From Maritalea sp051251695 (GTDB lineage Bacteria; Pseudomonadota; Alphaproteobacteria; Rhizobiales; Devosiaceae): a DNA stretch of 64,000 nucleotides. The notes under the pieces are model-generated. The model had not been told where the DNA came from and did no database searches. It saw only the letters and a program-made list of their open reading frames with translations. The position numbers were made by a program, and so were the translations under genes. The DNA lies in NCBI RefSeq assembly GCF_051251695.1, contig NZ_JBPOEU010000002.1, positions 62,001-126,000 of the forward strand, written 5' to 3'. How positions within the stretch are numbered: position 1 is the first letter of the stretch; every line of letters begins with the position of its first letter. Positions 53,068 through 61,767 of this stretch are shown piece after piece.

Positions 53068-54720
53068 ATGCGTTCTAGCTTGATTTTGCCTGCGCTCGCG
53101 TCAGCATTTTTAATGACAGCAGCAGGTGCGAAAGCAGAAGTAATTTTAACGGCCGTGCCGCACCAAACAACAGCATTCGCCGAAATCTACAACCCATTCA
53201 ACCAAACAGGCGATGTACGCTCAGTGCGCGACTTTATGTTCGAGCAATTGGTTGTATTTAATCGTATCCAAGGCGGAAAAGCAGAATATCGATTGGCTGA
53301 AAGCTTTGAGTATTCCGATGATTTGACTTCTGTGACTTTCAAAATCCGCGATGGCGTAAAATGGTCTGACGGCGAAACGCTTGACGCAAACGATGTCGTT
53401 TTTACCTTCAATCTAATCAAAGAACATCCAGCACTTGATACCCGGGCGATTTGGGAGAAAATAGCCGGTGTTGAAATGTTAGACGACCATCATGTAAAAG
53501 TGACCTATAAAGAACCAAGCACGGGTCTCATCTATGATGTGGCGCGCATACACACTGTTCCAGAACACATCTGGTCGTCGGTTGAAGACCCTGTAAGCTT
53601 CACCAACCTTAATCCTGTCGGTTCTGGTCCTTTGACAGAAATTCGTCGATTTACACCACAAGAATATATCCAGTGTCGCAATCCGCACTATTTCCAAGCG
53701 GACGATCTAGCCATCGACTGCATGCGTTTCCCACAAATCGCAAACAATGATCAAACCTTGACTGCTGCCGCCAAAGGCGAGTTGGATTGGTTCGGTTCAT
53801 TCTTACCCGATATCGAAAAAACCTACGTTGCAAAAGATCCGGAGAACCACAAGTATTGGTTCCCAGGCGGATCACTTGTTATTTTCAATCTGAACATCAA
53901 TTCTTCAGAGGAAGGCAACAAAGAAGCGTTTAGCGATGTCAATTTCCGTCGCGCATTCTCAATGGCGATGGACCGACAAGCCATGGTTGATATTGCCGGT
54001 TATGGATACCCGACTATCAATCAGTATCCGTCTGGCTTGGGCCGTGGATATCACGCTTGGAACAACCCTGAGGCAGACGCACAATTTGGCAAGTTCACTG
54101 AATATAACGTCAAAGGTGCAGCAGCGCTTCTTGCAGAAGAGGGCTACAAGGACACGGATGGCGACGGCTTTGTTGAAACACCTTCCGGTAAACCAGTGGC
54201 GTTTGATCTAATTGTGCCCAATGGCTGGACTGACTGGGTGAATACAGTTCAACTAGCAGTTGAGGGTCTACACGAGGCAGGTATAAACGCACGTGTTTCA
54301 ACCCCAGAAGCGGCCTCTTGGACCCAACAATTGCTTGACGGCTCATACCAAGCTGCAATCAACGCACTTGTTGTTGGTGTAACCCCGCACATGGCATTCG
54401 ATACGTTCCACTCTTCAAAAGCTGGCGCAAGTCGTTTTTCTGCAACGGGCTATACCAATGGCGAATTGGATGGCTTGTTGGATGGTTTCTTTAAAACCAG
54501 CAACGAAGCCGAGCAGCGCGAAATCATGGACAAAGTTCAGATGATTTTGTCTAAAGATATGCCGCACATACCAGTATTCAACAATCCATACTGGTACCAG
54601 TACAACACAGCTCGCTTTGAAGGCTTCTTCTCAGCTGATAATGACCAAGCTGTGCCAACTGTGCATGACGGCAATCCCGAGCGCATTCTGCATCTGCTTT
54701 CAATCAAACCAAAAAGCTAA
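53068..54720 (+). CDS. Family-5 ABC substrate-binding protein, CBP (chitin-oligosaccharide)-like
   Basis: 550 residues starting at the ATG at 53068 with AGGAGG upstream. A signal peptide (1-23, ending AKA) sends it to the periplasm. The mature protein is a family-5 (peptide type) binding protein: SVTFKIRDGVKWSDGETLDANDVVFTFN, FRRAFSMAMDRQAMVDIA and PNGWTDWVNTVQLAVE. These segments, NPVGSGP and PQIANNDQ closely resemble the chitin-oligosaccharide binding protein of Vibrio, as I recall that sequence. A beta-glucan- or chitin-derived oligosaccharide is a better guess than a peptide. It heads a five-gene operon. Confidence 0.88.
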   Translation: MRSSLILPALASAFLMTAAGAKAEVILTAVPHQTTAFAEIYNPFNQTGDVRSVRDFMFEQLVVFNRIQGGKAEYRLAESFEYSDDLTSVTFKIRDGVKWSDGETLDANDVVFTFNLIKEHPALDTRAIWEKIAGVEMLDDHHVKVTYKEPSTGLIYDVARIHTVPEHIWSSVEDPVSFTNLNPVGSGPLTEIRRFTPQEYIQCRNPHYFQADDLAIDCMRFPQIANNDQTLTAAAKGELDWFGSFLPDIEKTYVAKDPENHKYWFPGGSLVIFNLNINSSEEGNKEAFSDVNFRRAFSMAMDRQAMVDIAGYGYPTINQYPSGLGRGYHAWNNPEADAQFGKFTEYNVKGAAALLAEEGYKDTDGDGFVETPSGKPVAFDLIVPNGWTDWVNTVQLAVEGLHEAGINARVSTPEAASWTQQLLDGSYQAAINALVVGVTPHMAFDTFHSSKAGASRFSATGYTNGELDGLLDGFFKTSNEAEQREIMDKVQMILSKDMPHIPVFNNPYWYQYNTARFEGFFSADNDQAVPTVHDGNPERILHLLSIKPKS

Positions 54721-54746
54721 TCGCTCCCCGATTGAAAGTATGAGTT

Positions 54747-54775
54747 GAAGGGCGGTACGTTTTGTATCGCCCTTC
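54747..54775 (+). terminator. Intercistronic hairpin after the binding-protein gene
   Basis: GAAGGGCG and CGCCCTTC pair, extended by GTAC against GTAT (one G-U), to a 12-bp stem with a five-base loop, 27 bases after the stop. No U-tract; likely protects the upstream mRNA so the binding protein is made in excess. Confidence 0.6.
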
Positions 54776-54799
54776 GCCCAAACCCAGCGGATACCCATC

Positions 54800-55777
54800 A
54801 TGTCCTTCATCTTCAGAAGAATTCTATTTTATATCGTCGCCTTTTTGGTTGCAGCTACTATCAATTTTTTACTGCCTCGCCTGATGCCGGGAAATCCCAT
54901 AGACATCATGTTTGCTAACGCCAGCAACAGCTTACCCCCTGAAGCAAAAAAGGCGCTTGCAGAAACATTTGGACTGGTAGACCGCCCGCTACACGAAGAA
55001 TATTTCATCTATTTAAAATCCGTTTTTTCATGGGACTTTGGTGTCTCCATTAAAAAATACCCCCAAACGGTGCTTGAAGTGCTGATGCAAGCACTTCCTT
55101 GGACACTTTTCCTGGCTGGCACATCAGTTATAATCTCATTCTGCATCGGTTCTATTTTGGGTATCTATGCCGCATGGAGACGTGGCAGCATGTTTGACAG
55201 CTTCATTTCGCCGTCAGCACTTGCAGTGCAGTCCGTTCCACCCTTGGTTATCGGCATCACAACTCTTTATATTTTTGGAATAATGCTGGAATGGTTGCCG
55301 ACCAGTTATGCCTATAATCCTTCTTTGGATCCAGGCTGGAATTGGGAGTATCTCTCCTCAGTCGGGCATCACGCACTGATGCCAGTCTCCACGCTCGCCT
55401 TTGTATCTATCGGCGGATATCTAATTACTATGCGCAACAATATGATAAGCCAACTAGGCGAAGAGCATGTTGTAATGGGGCACGCTAAAGGTCTTTCAGA
55501 CGCCCGTGTTCGATATAATTATGCTGCCCGAAATGCGCTTCTACCCTCAATGACAGCCTTCGCACTAAGCCTTGGCTCCGTCATGGGTGGGTCATTAATC
55601 ATCGAGATCGTTTTCAACTATCCCGGGCTTGGCAATATCCTTTTTCAAGGCATCATCGCCCGCGATTATCCGCTCATTCAGGGCCAGTTGATCATTATGA
55701 CATTGGCGATGTTGACCGCAAATCTAGCGATAGATTTTGCCTATATCTTCCTCGATCCTCGGCTGCGGAAGGCGTAA
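54800..55777 (+). CDS. ABC permease, DppB type
   Basis: 325 residues with six membrane helices and the peptide-type amino terminus FIFRRILFYIVAFLVAATINFLLPRLMPGNPID. The coupling motif near the carboxyl end (EEHVVMGHAKGLSDARVRYNYAARNALLPSM) contacts the ATPase. It is the first permease of the CBP-like importer. The 79 bases before it hold the hairpin at 54747-54775. Confidence 0.9.
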   Translation: MSFIFRRILFYIVAFLVAATINFLLPRLMPGNPIDIMFANASNSLPPEAKKALAETFGLVDRPLHEEYFIYLKSVFSWDFGVSIKKYPQTVLEVLMQALPWTLFLAGTSVIISFCIGSILGIYAAWRRGSMFDSFISPSALAVQSVPPLVIGITTLYIFGIMLEWLPTSYAYNPSLDPGWNWEYLSSVGHHALMPVSTLAFVSIGGYLITMRNNMISQLGEEHVVMGHAKGLSDARVRYNYAARNALLPSMTAFALSLGSVMGGSLIIEIVFNYPGLGNILFQGIIARDYPLIQGQLIIMTLAMLTANLAIDFAYIFLDPRLRKA

Positions 55778-55782
55778 CCATT

Positions 55783-56697
55783 ATGTTCAAATTTCTAACA
55801 ATAATATTGCGCAACAAAAAGGCCGCTGCTGGCATGTTGATTGTGCTAACCTATATTGGCATTGCACTCGCGGCGCCCTTAATAACAAGCCATGATCCAC
55901 TCAAGCGTGTAACGCGTCCACACCAAGAGCCCAGCATAGAACACTCTATGGGTTCAACACGCATGGGGCGAGACGTATACACCCAGTTCATCTGGGGCAC
56001 ACGAACCTCTCTAATCGTAGGCTTTTCCGCCGGGTTGATCGTCACCGTTATCGGCACCCTTATCGGAGTCACCGCCGGGTACTTCGGCGGCTGGATTGAT
56101 GAAACTTTGAATTTCATCACCAACATTGCGTTAGTCATACCCCAATTGCCGCTTCTGTTAGTGTTGGCCGCATTCATCGGCCAGTCAGATCCCTTTATGA
56201 TCGCTTTAATAATCGGCTTAACGTCCTGGGCATGGGGAGCGCGGGTAACGCGCGCGCAAACTCTTACGTTGAGGCGGCGTGATTTCATTGAGGCATCGGA
56301 GCAAATTGGCGAACCCAGCTGGCGTATCATATGTGTCGAACTTATGCCCAACCTTTTATCCATCATCGGCTTCAACTTCATTGGCTCGGTTGTATACACC
56401 ATCATCACCGAAGCAACTTTGGAATTTTTGGGGTTAGGCGATCCGCTTGCCGTTTCGTGGGGCACCATGCTCTATAACGCGCAGACCTCATCAGCCATAG
56501 CCGTTGGTGCATGGTGGGAAGTTTTCGCCCCATGCATGGCCATTGTCATTATTGGCATTGGATTATCTTTGTTGAATTTTGGCATTGATGAAATGTCGAA
56601 CCCACGCCTTCGCACTTTAGGTGCTATCAACAAGGCTGTTAAGGCGCAAAAGAAGTTCGACCAAAACTACAAAGGCGCGAAGGGAGCTTCATCATGA
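55783..56697 (+). CDS. ABC permease, DppC type
   Basis: 304 residues with six helices; the amino terminus ILRNKKAAAGMLIVLTYIGIALAAPLITSHDPL is typical of DppC/OppC. EAS-x-QIG-x-PSWRIICVELMPN is the ATPase-contact loop. It starts five bases after the first permease and pairs with it. The carboxyl 25 residues are lysine-rich and cytoplasmic. Its last four bases overlap the first ATPase gene. Confidence 0.9.
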   Translation: MFKFLTIILRNKKAAAGMLIVLTYIGIALAAPLITSHDPLKRVTRPHQEPSIEHSMGSTRMGRDVYTQFIWGTRTSLIVGFSAGLIVTVIGTLIGVTAGYFGGWIDETLNFITNIALVIPQLPLLLVLAAFIGQSDPFMIALIIGLTSWAWGARVTRAQTLTLRRRDFIEASEQIGEPSWRIICVELMPNLLSIIGFNFIGSVVYTIITEATLEFLGLGDPLAVSWGTMLYNAQTSSAIAVGAWWEVFAPCMAIVIIGIGLSLLNFGIDEMSNPRLRTLGAINKAVKAQKKFDQNYKGAKGASS

Positions 56698-57518
56698 ACC
56701 AAGATCGCTTCCTAGATGTCAAAGGGCTAGAAGTCGACTACATGACAATTGATGGGCCGTTTCGTGCAGTCAAAACTGTAGACCTGCACATTAACCGTGG
56801 CGAAGTGCTCGGACTTGCCGGTGAGAGCGGTTGCGGCAAGTCAACCATTGCTTATGCCCTTATGCGTTTACATCGTCCTCCGGCCTTTATCTCTGGCGGG
56901 TCGATACATGTAGATGGCGAAGATGTGTTGGCATTTGACGAAGAGACATTATCCAAATGGCGTTGGAGCAAAGTCTCACTGGTATTTCAAAGTGCCATGA
57001 ATGCCTTAAACCCTGTCCTTACTATTTTTGAGCAATTCCGCGATGTCTATCATCGGCACACCGGAAAATCGAAGGCTGAGGCACGCCAACGGGCAGAGGA
57101 ATTGATGGCATTGGTCGGTATCGATCCCATACGCTTGGACGACTATCCACATCAATTATCTGGCGGAATGCGCCAACGGGTGGTTTTGGCAAATGCTCTT
57201 ATTCTTGAGCCACAATTGATCATAATGGATGAACCTACAACGGCGCTCGACGTTGTTGTTCAACGCGAAATTCTGCAAGAAATTGCAGGGTTGCAGGAGA
57301 AATTTGGGTTTTCGATTCTGTTCATCACCCACGATCTAGCTCTGATGGCACAATTCGCAGACCGTATTGCAATCATGTTGGAAGGCGAAATCGTAGAAGT
57401 GGATGCCACTCACCAAATTGTTGAAAACCCTCAACACGACTACACCAAAAAACTATGGAATGCGATGCCAAGCTTTGACGATGCGGGTAGTTCACAAAAC
57501 GATTCGGGAGTGAATTAA
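56694..57518 (+). CDS. ABC ATP-binding protein, DppD type
   Basis: 274 residues with Walker A GESGCGKST, Q-loop FQSAMNALNP, signature LSGGMRQR, Walker B LIIMDEPTTALD and switch His in FITHDLAL. It is shorter at the carboxyl end than peptide-type DppD (about 325), and lacks the four-cysteine cluster found in some. It powers the importer together with the next ATPase. Overlaps the permease gene by four bases. Confidence 0.9.
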   Translation: MNQDRFLDVKGLEVDYMTIDGPFRAVKTVDLHINRGEVLGLAGESGCGKSTIAYALMRLHRPPAFISGGSIHVDGEDVLAFDEETLSKWRWSKVSLVFQSAMNALNPVLTIFEQFRDVYHRHTGKSKAEARQRAEELMALVGIDPIRLDDYPHQLSGGMRQRVVLANALILEPQLIIMDEPTTALDVVVQREILQEIAGLQEKFGFSILFITHDLALMAQFADRIAIMLEGEIVEVDATHQIVENPQHDYTKKLWNAMPSFDDAGSSQNDSGVN

Positions 57519-58448
57519 ATGTCGACACAAAACTCAACATTTTTGACTTTGGATAAGGTCCATAAAATTTACACCATCAAAACCATGTTTGGTCCCACAA
57601 AAACGGTGAACGCGTTGCAAGACATTTCGTTTTCACTCCGCAAAGGTGAAGCGCTGGCTCTGGTGGGAGAAAGTGGATCTGGTAAATCCACATGCGGACG
57701 AGCAATCGCCGGAATGTTTCAAATTGATAGCGGTGAAATCAAAGTTGACGGCAAAGCAATTCGCACAGCACACACATCAAAAGAAAAACGTGATACTGCC
57801 CGTAAAGTTCAAATGGTCTTTCAAGATCCATTTGCTTCGCTGAACCCAACACACACCGTTCGTCATCACCTCGAACGTCCTTTAAAACTTCACAACAGAG
57901 TGCCAGCGGGTAAATCACTTGAAGACGAGCTACATCGCACACTAAGCGACGTAGAATTGGACCCAGCTGCAACACTCGATAAATTTCCTCACGAGCTATC
58001 CGGAGGGCAGCGCCAGCGTATCAACCTTGCACGTGCGCTCGCAGTGGGTGCAGAACTTATCATCGCAGATGAACCAACTTCAATGCTTGACGTTTCTATC
58101 CGTCGCTCAATTTTGAACTTAATGAAGCGCCTAAAAACCGAGCGTGGCATAACCTTTTTATACATCACCCACGATCTCGCTACGGCACACTATCTAACTG
58201 AAAATACAGCGGTGATGTTTGGCGGGCGAATTGTTGAGTATGGTCCATCAGACAAAATTGTCCGCGATCCCAAACATGCATATTCAAAACTTTTACTGTC
58301 TTCTGTACCAAATGCAAAAACAAAAATAGATGCTGATTTTGAGCGAGCTAAAGACTTCTCAAATTTTGCAGACCAAATCCGAAAAACAACTGCTGCCAGC
58401 ACTGCCGAACTGGCACAAATTGGTGAAGGTCGTATGATGCGGAGCTAA
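57519..58448 (+). CDS. ABC ATP-binding protein, DppF type
   Basis: 309 residues with GESGSGKST, FQDPFASLNPTHTV, LSGGQRQRINLARAL, IIADEPTSMLD and YITHDLATAHYL. ATG follows the stop of the other ATPase with no gap. The carboxyl 50 residues (after VPNAKTKID) extend past the usual oligopeptide-binding domain. It completes a full importer: binding protein, two permeases and two ATPases. Confidence 0.9.
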   Translation: MSTQNSTFLTLDKVHKIYTIKTMFGPTKTVNALQDISFSLRKGEALALVGESGSGKSTCGRAIAGMFQIDSGEIKVDGKAIRTAHTSKEKRDTARKVQMVFQDPFASLNPTHTVRHHLERPLKLHNRVPAGKSLEDELHRTLSDVELDPAATLDKFPHELSGGQRQRINLARALAVGAELIIADEPTSMLDVSIRRSILNLMKRLKTERGITFLYITHDLATAHYLTENTAVMFGGRIVEYGPSDKIVRDPKHAYSKLLLSSVPNAKTKIDADFERAKDFSNFADQIRKTTAASTAELAQIGEGRMMRS

Positions 58449-58468
58449 AAACTATGCGTGATAGGGAG

Positions 58469-59527
58469 CTAAGTAGTGTTGGGCTTTATTGTCTCACGAA
58501 ACTCTAACGCCCGCACACGCCCCGGACTGTCGCCGGTCCACCGCTTGAATGCGCGTGAAAAAGAACTAGGATCGGAAAACCCGACTAGAAACGCGACCTC
58601 GTTTACCGAGACCTTCTTACCGTCCAAATAATGTAAGGCCATTTTGTGTCGTATATGATCAAGCAACGCTTCAAAGGTTGTTCCTTCAACTTTAAGTTTA
58701 CGATAAAGCGTCTGCCGGCTTTGGCCCATTTGTTTGGCAACATGCTCCATGTTGATTTCACCCGTATGTAAAATCGGCAAAATCAACTTTTCGATCTTTG
58801 TCGTCAGTTTGTTGCTATTGTCCAATTCGCTCAAAAGAGCCTCGCCACGCTCAACCAGCACACTAAACAGATATGGATTTGCTGGCTCAACTTTCACGCT
58901 TAGCCAATTGGGGTCGATTTGCATTGCATTGCGCACCGCGCCGAATTCCACTGGAACATTCAATATACGTTGATAGTCCGCCGCATAGCTGGGTGCTGCA
59001 TGACAAACCTGCAATCGAAGAGCAAACGGCGTGTTACCAAAATGGCGTCGAAACTCACAAATAAAGCTCGCAAATGTCATTTCAGCAAGTTCAGGAAAAT
59101 CCGCAGGCCCGATCCTATTATCAACAATCCACAAACCAGCCTCATTGGGTTCAACGCTAAACCGGTCCCCATCCAGACCAAGGTCCACCTCAGCCACCAA
59201 TTTACTATATCGACTTAGCTGCTCAAGCACTTCACCCATGGTGGGTGCGGATTGGCAAATTAGCCCGACCACAGACAAGTCTTCAAATTTCATGTGGTCA
59301 CAAAACTCTAGGGCAAACGCTGGCGCAGCACACTGTTCTTTCGCGCCCAAAATCAACGCTCGATAGCGCTCCATCGGAATGCGGTTGTCTGCGTCATCAA
59401 ACAGGTTTTCATCAATTTGAGCCAACGCCAACAGCGCCTGTTTGTTCGCACCGCGCAGCGCGGCATAGTCCAGCACACCTTTTGCGTAACCAGCCGAAAC
59501 GGTAAAATTCTTCATTTGCCCTACCAT
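58469..59527 (-). CDS. AraC-family transcriptional regulator (Arabinose_bd/OruR type)
   Basis: 352 residues. The amino two thirds match the arabinose-binding-like sensor found in OruR/ArgR-type regulators (SVVGLICQSAPTMGEVLEQLSRYSKL), and the last 100 residues are the two-HTH domain (MEHVAKQMGQSRQTLYRKLKVEGTTFEALLDHIRHKMA, then VNEVAFLVGFSDPSSFSRAFKRWTG). It is convergent with the ABC operon, ending 20 bases from it, and divergent from the DUF4386 gene. It may control either; unknown. A second in-frame ATG at 59515 is possible. Confidence 0.85.
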   Translation of the reverse strand: MVGQMKNFTVSAGYAKGVLDYAALRGANKQALLALAQIDENLFDDADNRIPMERYRALILGAKEQCAAPAFALEFCDHMKFEDLSVVGLICQSAPTMGEVLEQLSRYSKLVAEVDLGLDGDRFSVEPNEAGLWIVDNRIGPADFPELAEMTFASFICEFRRHFGNTPFALRLQVCHAAPSYAADYQRILNVPVEFGAVRNAMQIDPNWLSVKVEPANPYLFSVLVERGEALLSELDNSNKLTTKIEKLILPILHTGEINMEHVAKQMGQSRQTLYRKLKVEGTTFEALLDHIRHKMALHYLDGKKVSVNEVAFLVGFSDPSSFSRAFKRWTGDSPGRVRALEFRETIKPNTT

Positions 59528-59631
59528 CCAAAAACCAAACCTGTCACCTCAGGTCAATACAATGATCCCTGCAGCCATTTACAGAATTACACACAGATTT
59601 TAGCTCATAGCCAACAAGATAGGAGCTATTT

Positions 59632-60279
59632 ATGACGGACTTTCACAAATTTGGCGGCATTGCAGGGCTGATTGCCGCTGGAACATATCTATTTGGCTTT
59701 GTGCTTTTACTATCGGTGCTAGAACCAGCAGGATATGGCACTGGCGACATTGTTACCCAAGCCAAGTTTATGGCTGAAAACCAATTGACGATGTACGTTT
59801 GGAACTTGGTAATTTGGATATTGAACGCCATTGTTCTTGTGGTGCTCGCACTCGCCACACACGACAAACTAAAGGAAAAATCGCCGGCATTTAGTCAAGT
59901 CGCAACTTCATTTGCTTTGATTTGGGCAGGCCTAATACTGGCCAGCGGCATGCTTGCAAACATCTCGCTGGGCGCAGTTTCGCAACTGTATCTAACCCAA
60001 CCAGACCAAGCTGGCACATTGCTACGCAGCTTATCATTGGTGGAAGAAGGCTTAGGCGGTGGAAACGAGCTTGCTGGCGGCCTTTGGGTTCTCATATTGA
60101 GTTGGGGCGCACTGCGCGCAAACCTATTTTCCAAACCACTCAATTACTTCGGCATTCTCATCGGCATTTCAGGGCTAAGCACGCTAATACCCACACTCGC
60201 ACCAATAACAGGGGCCGTTTTTGGTCTTGGATTTATTGGCTGGTTCGCCTGGATCGGTATCGTACTGTTGCGGAACTAA
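59632..60279 (+). CDS. DUF4386-like membrane protein
   Basis: 215 residues with six membrane helices. The start is marked by AGGAG. The pattern GGIAGLIAAGTYLFGFVLLLSVL and the loop between helices 2 and 3 (MAENQLTMYVWNLVIWILNAIVLVVLALATHDKL) match the DUF4386 family, of unknown function. It is divergent from the AraC gene, which may regulate it, and is followed by a terminator at 60320-60344. Confidence 0.72.
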   Translation: MTDFHKFGGIAGLIAAGTYLFGFVLLLSVLEPAGYGTGDIVTQAKFMAENQLTMYVWNLVIWILNAIVLVVLALATHDKLKEKSPAFSQVATSFALIWAGLILASGMLANISLGAVSQLYLTQPDQAGTLLRSLSLVEEGLGGGNELAGGLWVLILSWGALRANLFSKPLNYFGILIGISGLSTLIPTLAPITGAVFGLGFIGWFAWIGIVLLRN

Positions 60280-60319
60280 ACCGGAATAAAACCAGACTAA
60301 TCAGAACAGTTTCACATGT

Positions 60320-60344
60320 TTATCCCCGTCAAGCACGGGGATAA
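60320..60344 (+). terminator. Terminator after the DUF4386-like gene
   Basis: TTATCCCCGT and ACGGGGATAA form a perfect 10-bp stem with loop CAAGC, followed by TTCTTC. Confidence 0.7.
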
Positions 60345-60388
60345 TTCTTCAATTCTACTTGCAATCATAACATCTGACTAAATTGTCC

Positions 60389-60402
60389 CGCCAACATTGG
60401 CG
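60389..60402. promoter_or_regulatory. Palindrome CGCCAA-ca-TTGGCG
   Basis: Perfect 6-bp half-sites around a two-base centre, about 230 bases before the binding-protein ATG. A candidate operator for an unidentified dimeric regulator of the ABC operon. Confidence 0.4.
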
Positions 60403-60630
60403 TCCACCCGAACTGAACAAAACCGTTCAGAAAGGATCGAGCTGAAAATTATTCTATGACAAAATCTTGACAGCGGCATGCCACATGAAGGAACATCTTC
60501 AGACCGTCACAAAAGTGCTATGCAGGCAGATTATGTCTCTGCGCGGCGTTATTTTGTTGACGCAACGATAATAAAGGCCAAGACCGCAACAATGCTGGTA
60601 TCTAACGGCTTCTTCAAGTGGAGAGAAATC

Positions 60631-61698
60631 ATGAACAAGATTCTATCATCAGGCATCGCGCTGCTCGCAGCGGGTGCAATTTCGATGTCTGCAGCACAAG
60701 CTGAAACCCTACGTTTGTTGACATGGGGCGGCTATGCACCGGAAAATGTCGTCGAAATGTTTGAAAAAGAAACCGGCCACACCGTTGAAGTGACCAAATC
60801 AAACAACGAAGAAATGGTTGCCAAATTGCGCGCCACAAATGGCGGTGGCTTTGATTTGGCACAGCCAAGCCAAGACCGGATCGCAGGTGCGCAGGCAGAA
60901 TTTGAAATCTACAAGCCAATCGATCTATCAAAAATCGACACAAGCCAATTCATTCCATCAATGTTGGCAGCCACCAAAGGCAACACCATGATCGATGGTG
61001 ATGTTTACGGTCTACCGCACGTTTGGGGCACATCAGGTCTTGTCGTAAATACTGCAATGGCTGGTCAGGTTAAAGATTACACTGACCTATGTGATCCTTC
61101 AGTTGCAGGCAAAGTTTCTTACCGCCTAAAACGCCCAACACTAATTGGTTTCGCATTCTCAATGGGTCTTGATCCATTCGCAGCTTATAATGACGAAGCA
61201 GCATACAAAGACATATTGGCTCAAGTTGAAGCCAAATTGATCGAATGTAAGTCAAACGTAAAAACCTACTGGGGTGGCGGCGACGAGATCAAAAACCTCC
61301 TTCGTTCAGGCGAAGTTGTTGCGGCAATGGCTTGGGATACAGGCGGTTGGTCTTTGAATGCTGACAATCCAGACATCACCTTTGTTGCACCAACATCTGG
61401 CGCACTAGGCTGGATCGATACATTCGCAATGCCAAAACGTGGTCGTGCTGATGAGGCCGCCTATGCGTGGATCAACTTCGTTATGCGCCCAGAGGTTGCA
61501 GCGATGATCACAACTGCAGCTGGCAACTTTACAGCGTCTCAAGGTGGCGATGCTGGTGTTGATGATGCTTTGAAAGCGCGCTATCAGGCAAGCTATCACC
61601 AAGAAGAAATCGACAACATCAAGTGGTACCCAACGGTTCCTGCTAACCTTGAAACACTTGAAGGTGCAGTTCTTGATCGCGTAAACGCGGCTAAGTAA
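60631..61698 (+). CDS. Polyamine-type ABC substrate-binding protein (PotD/PotF family)
   Basis: 355 residues from the ATG at 60631 with GGAGAG. Signal peptide 1-26 (ending AQA). The mature start ETLRLLTWGGYAPENVVEMFEKETGHTVEV is typical of the spermidine/putrescine binding family, with two Rossmann-like lobes; GLPHVWGTSGLVVN and GSGEV-like motifs (LLRSGEVVAAMAWDTGGWSLN) line the ligand pocket. Polyamines are likely but other amines cannot be excluded. First gene of the operon. Confidence 0.88.
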   Translation: MNKILSSGIALLAAGAISMSAAQAETLRLLTWGGYAPENVVEMFEKETGHTVEVTKSNNEEMVAKLRATNGGGFDLAQPSQDRIAGAQAEFEIYKPIDLSKIDTSQFIPSMLAATKGNTMIDGDVYGLPHVWGTSGLVVNTAMAGQVKDYTDLCDPSVAGKVSYRLKRPTLIGFAFSMGLDPFAAYNDEAAYKDILAQVEAKLIECKSNVKTYWGGGDEIKNLLRSGEVVAAMAWDTGGWSLNADNPDITFVAPTSGALGWIDTFAMPKRGRADEAAYAWINFVMRPEVAAMITTAAGNFTASQGGDAGVDDALKARYQASYHQEEIDNIKWYPTVPANLETLEGAVLDRVNAAK

Positions 61699-61723
61699 TC
61701 TGCCCAATAAGTCTAAATGTTTG

Positions 61724-61747
61724 AAGAGGCGCGAATTCGCGCCTCTT
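61724..61747 (+). terminator. Intercistronic palindromic hairpin in the polyamine-type operon
   Basis: A 24-base perfect palindrome, left arm AAGAGGCGCGAA, between the binding-protein and ATPase genes, followed by CTTCT. It may partly end transcription, giving excess binding protein. Confidence 0.65.
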
Positions 61748-61767
61748 CTTCTATCGCCGGAGCATAT

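Larger units (their letters stand above)
60280..60630. other. Intergenic region upstream of the polyamine-type ABC operon
   Basis: This 351-base gap holds a terminator (60320-60344), a palindrome (60389-60402), a smaller dyad CTGAAC-N6-GTTCAG (60413-60430) and TTGACA at 60467-60472 without a clear -10 at the right distance. I see no gene. An open frame from 60478 runs into the binding-protein gene, but the ATG at 60631 with GGAGAG and a signal peptide behind it is the real start. Confidence 0.6.

Noticed and set aside
55851..56468. A 205-codon minus-strand open frame inside the second permease gene
   Set aside because: Antisense to a clear six-helix permease in a tight operon; product looks like reverse-frame translation of a hydrophobic protein.
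60478..60630. Amino-terminal extension of the polyamine-type binding protein
   Set aside because: A signal peptide begins directly at the ATG at 60631 with GGAGAG upstream, so the extension would bury it.
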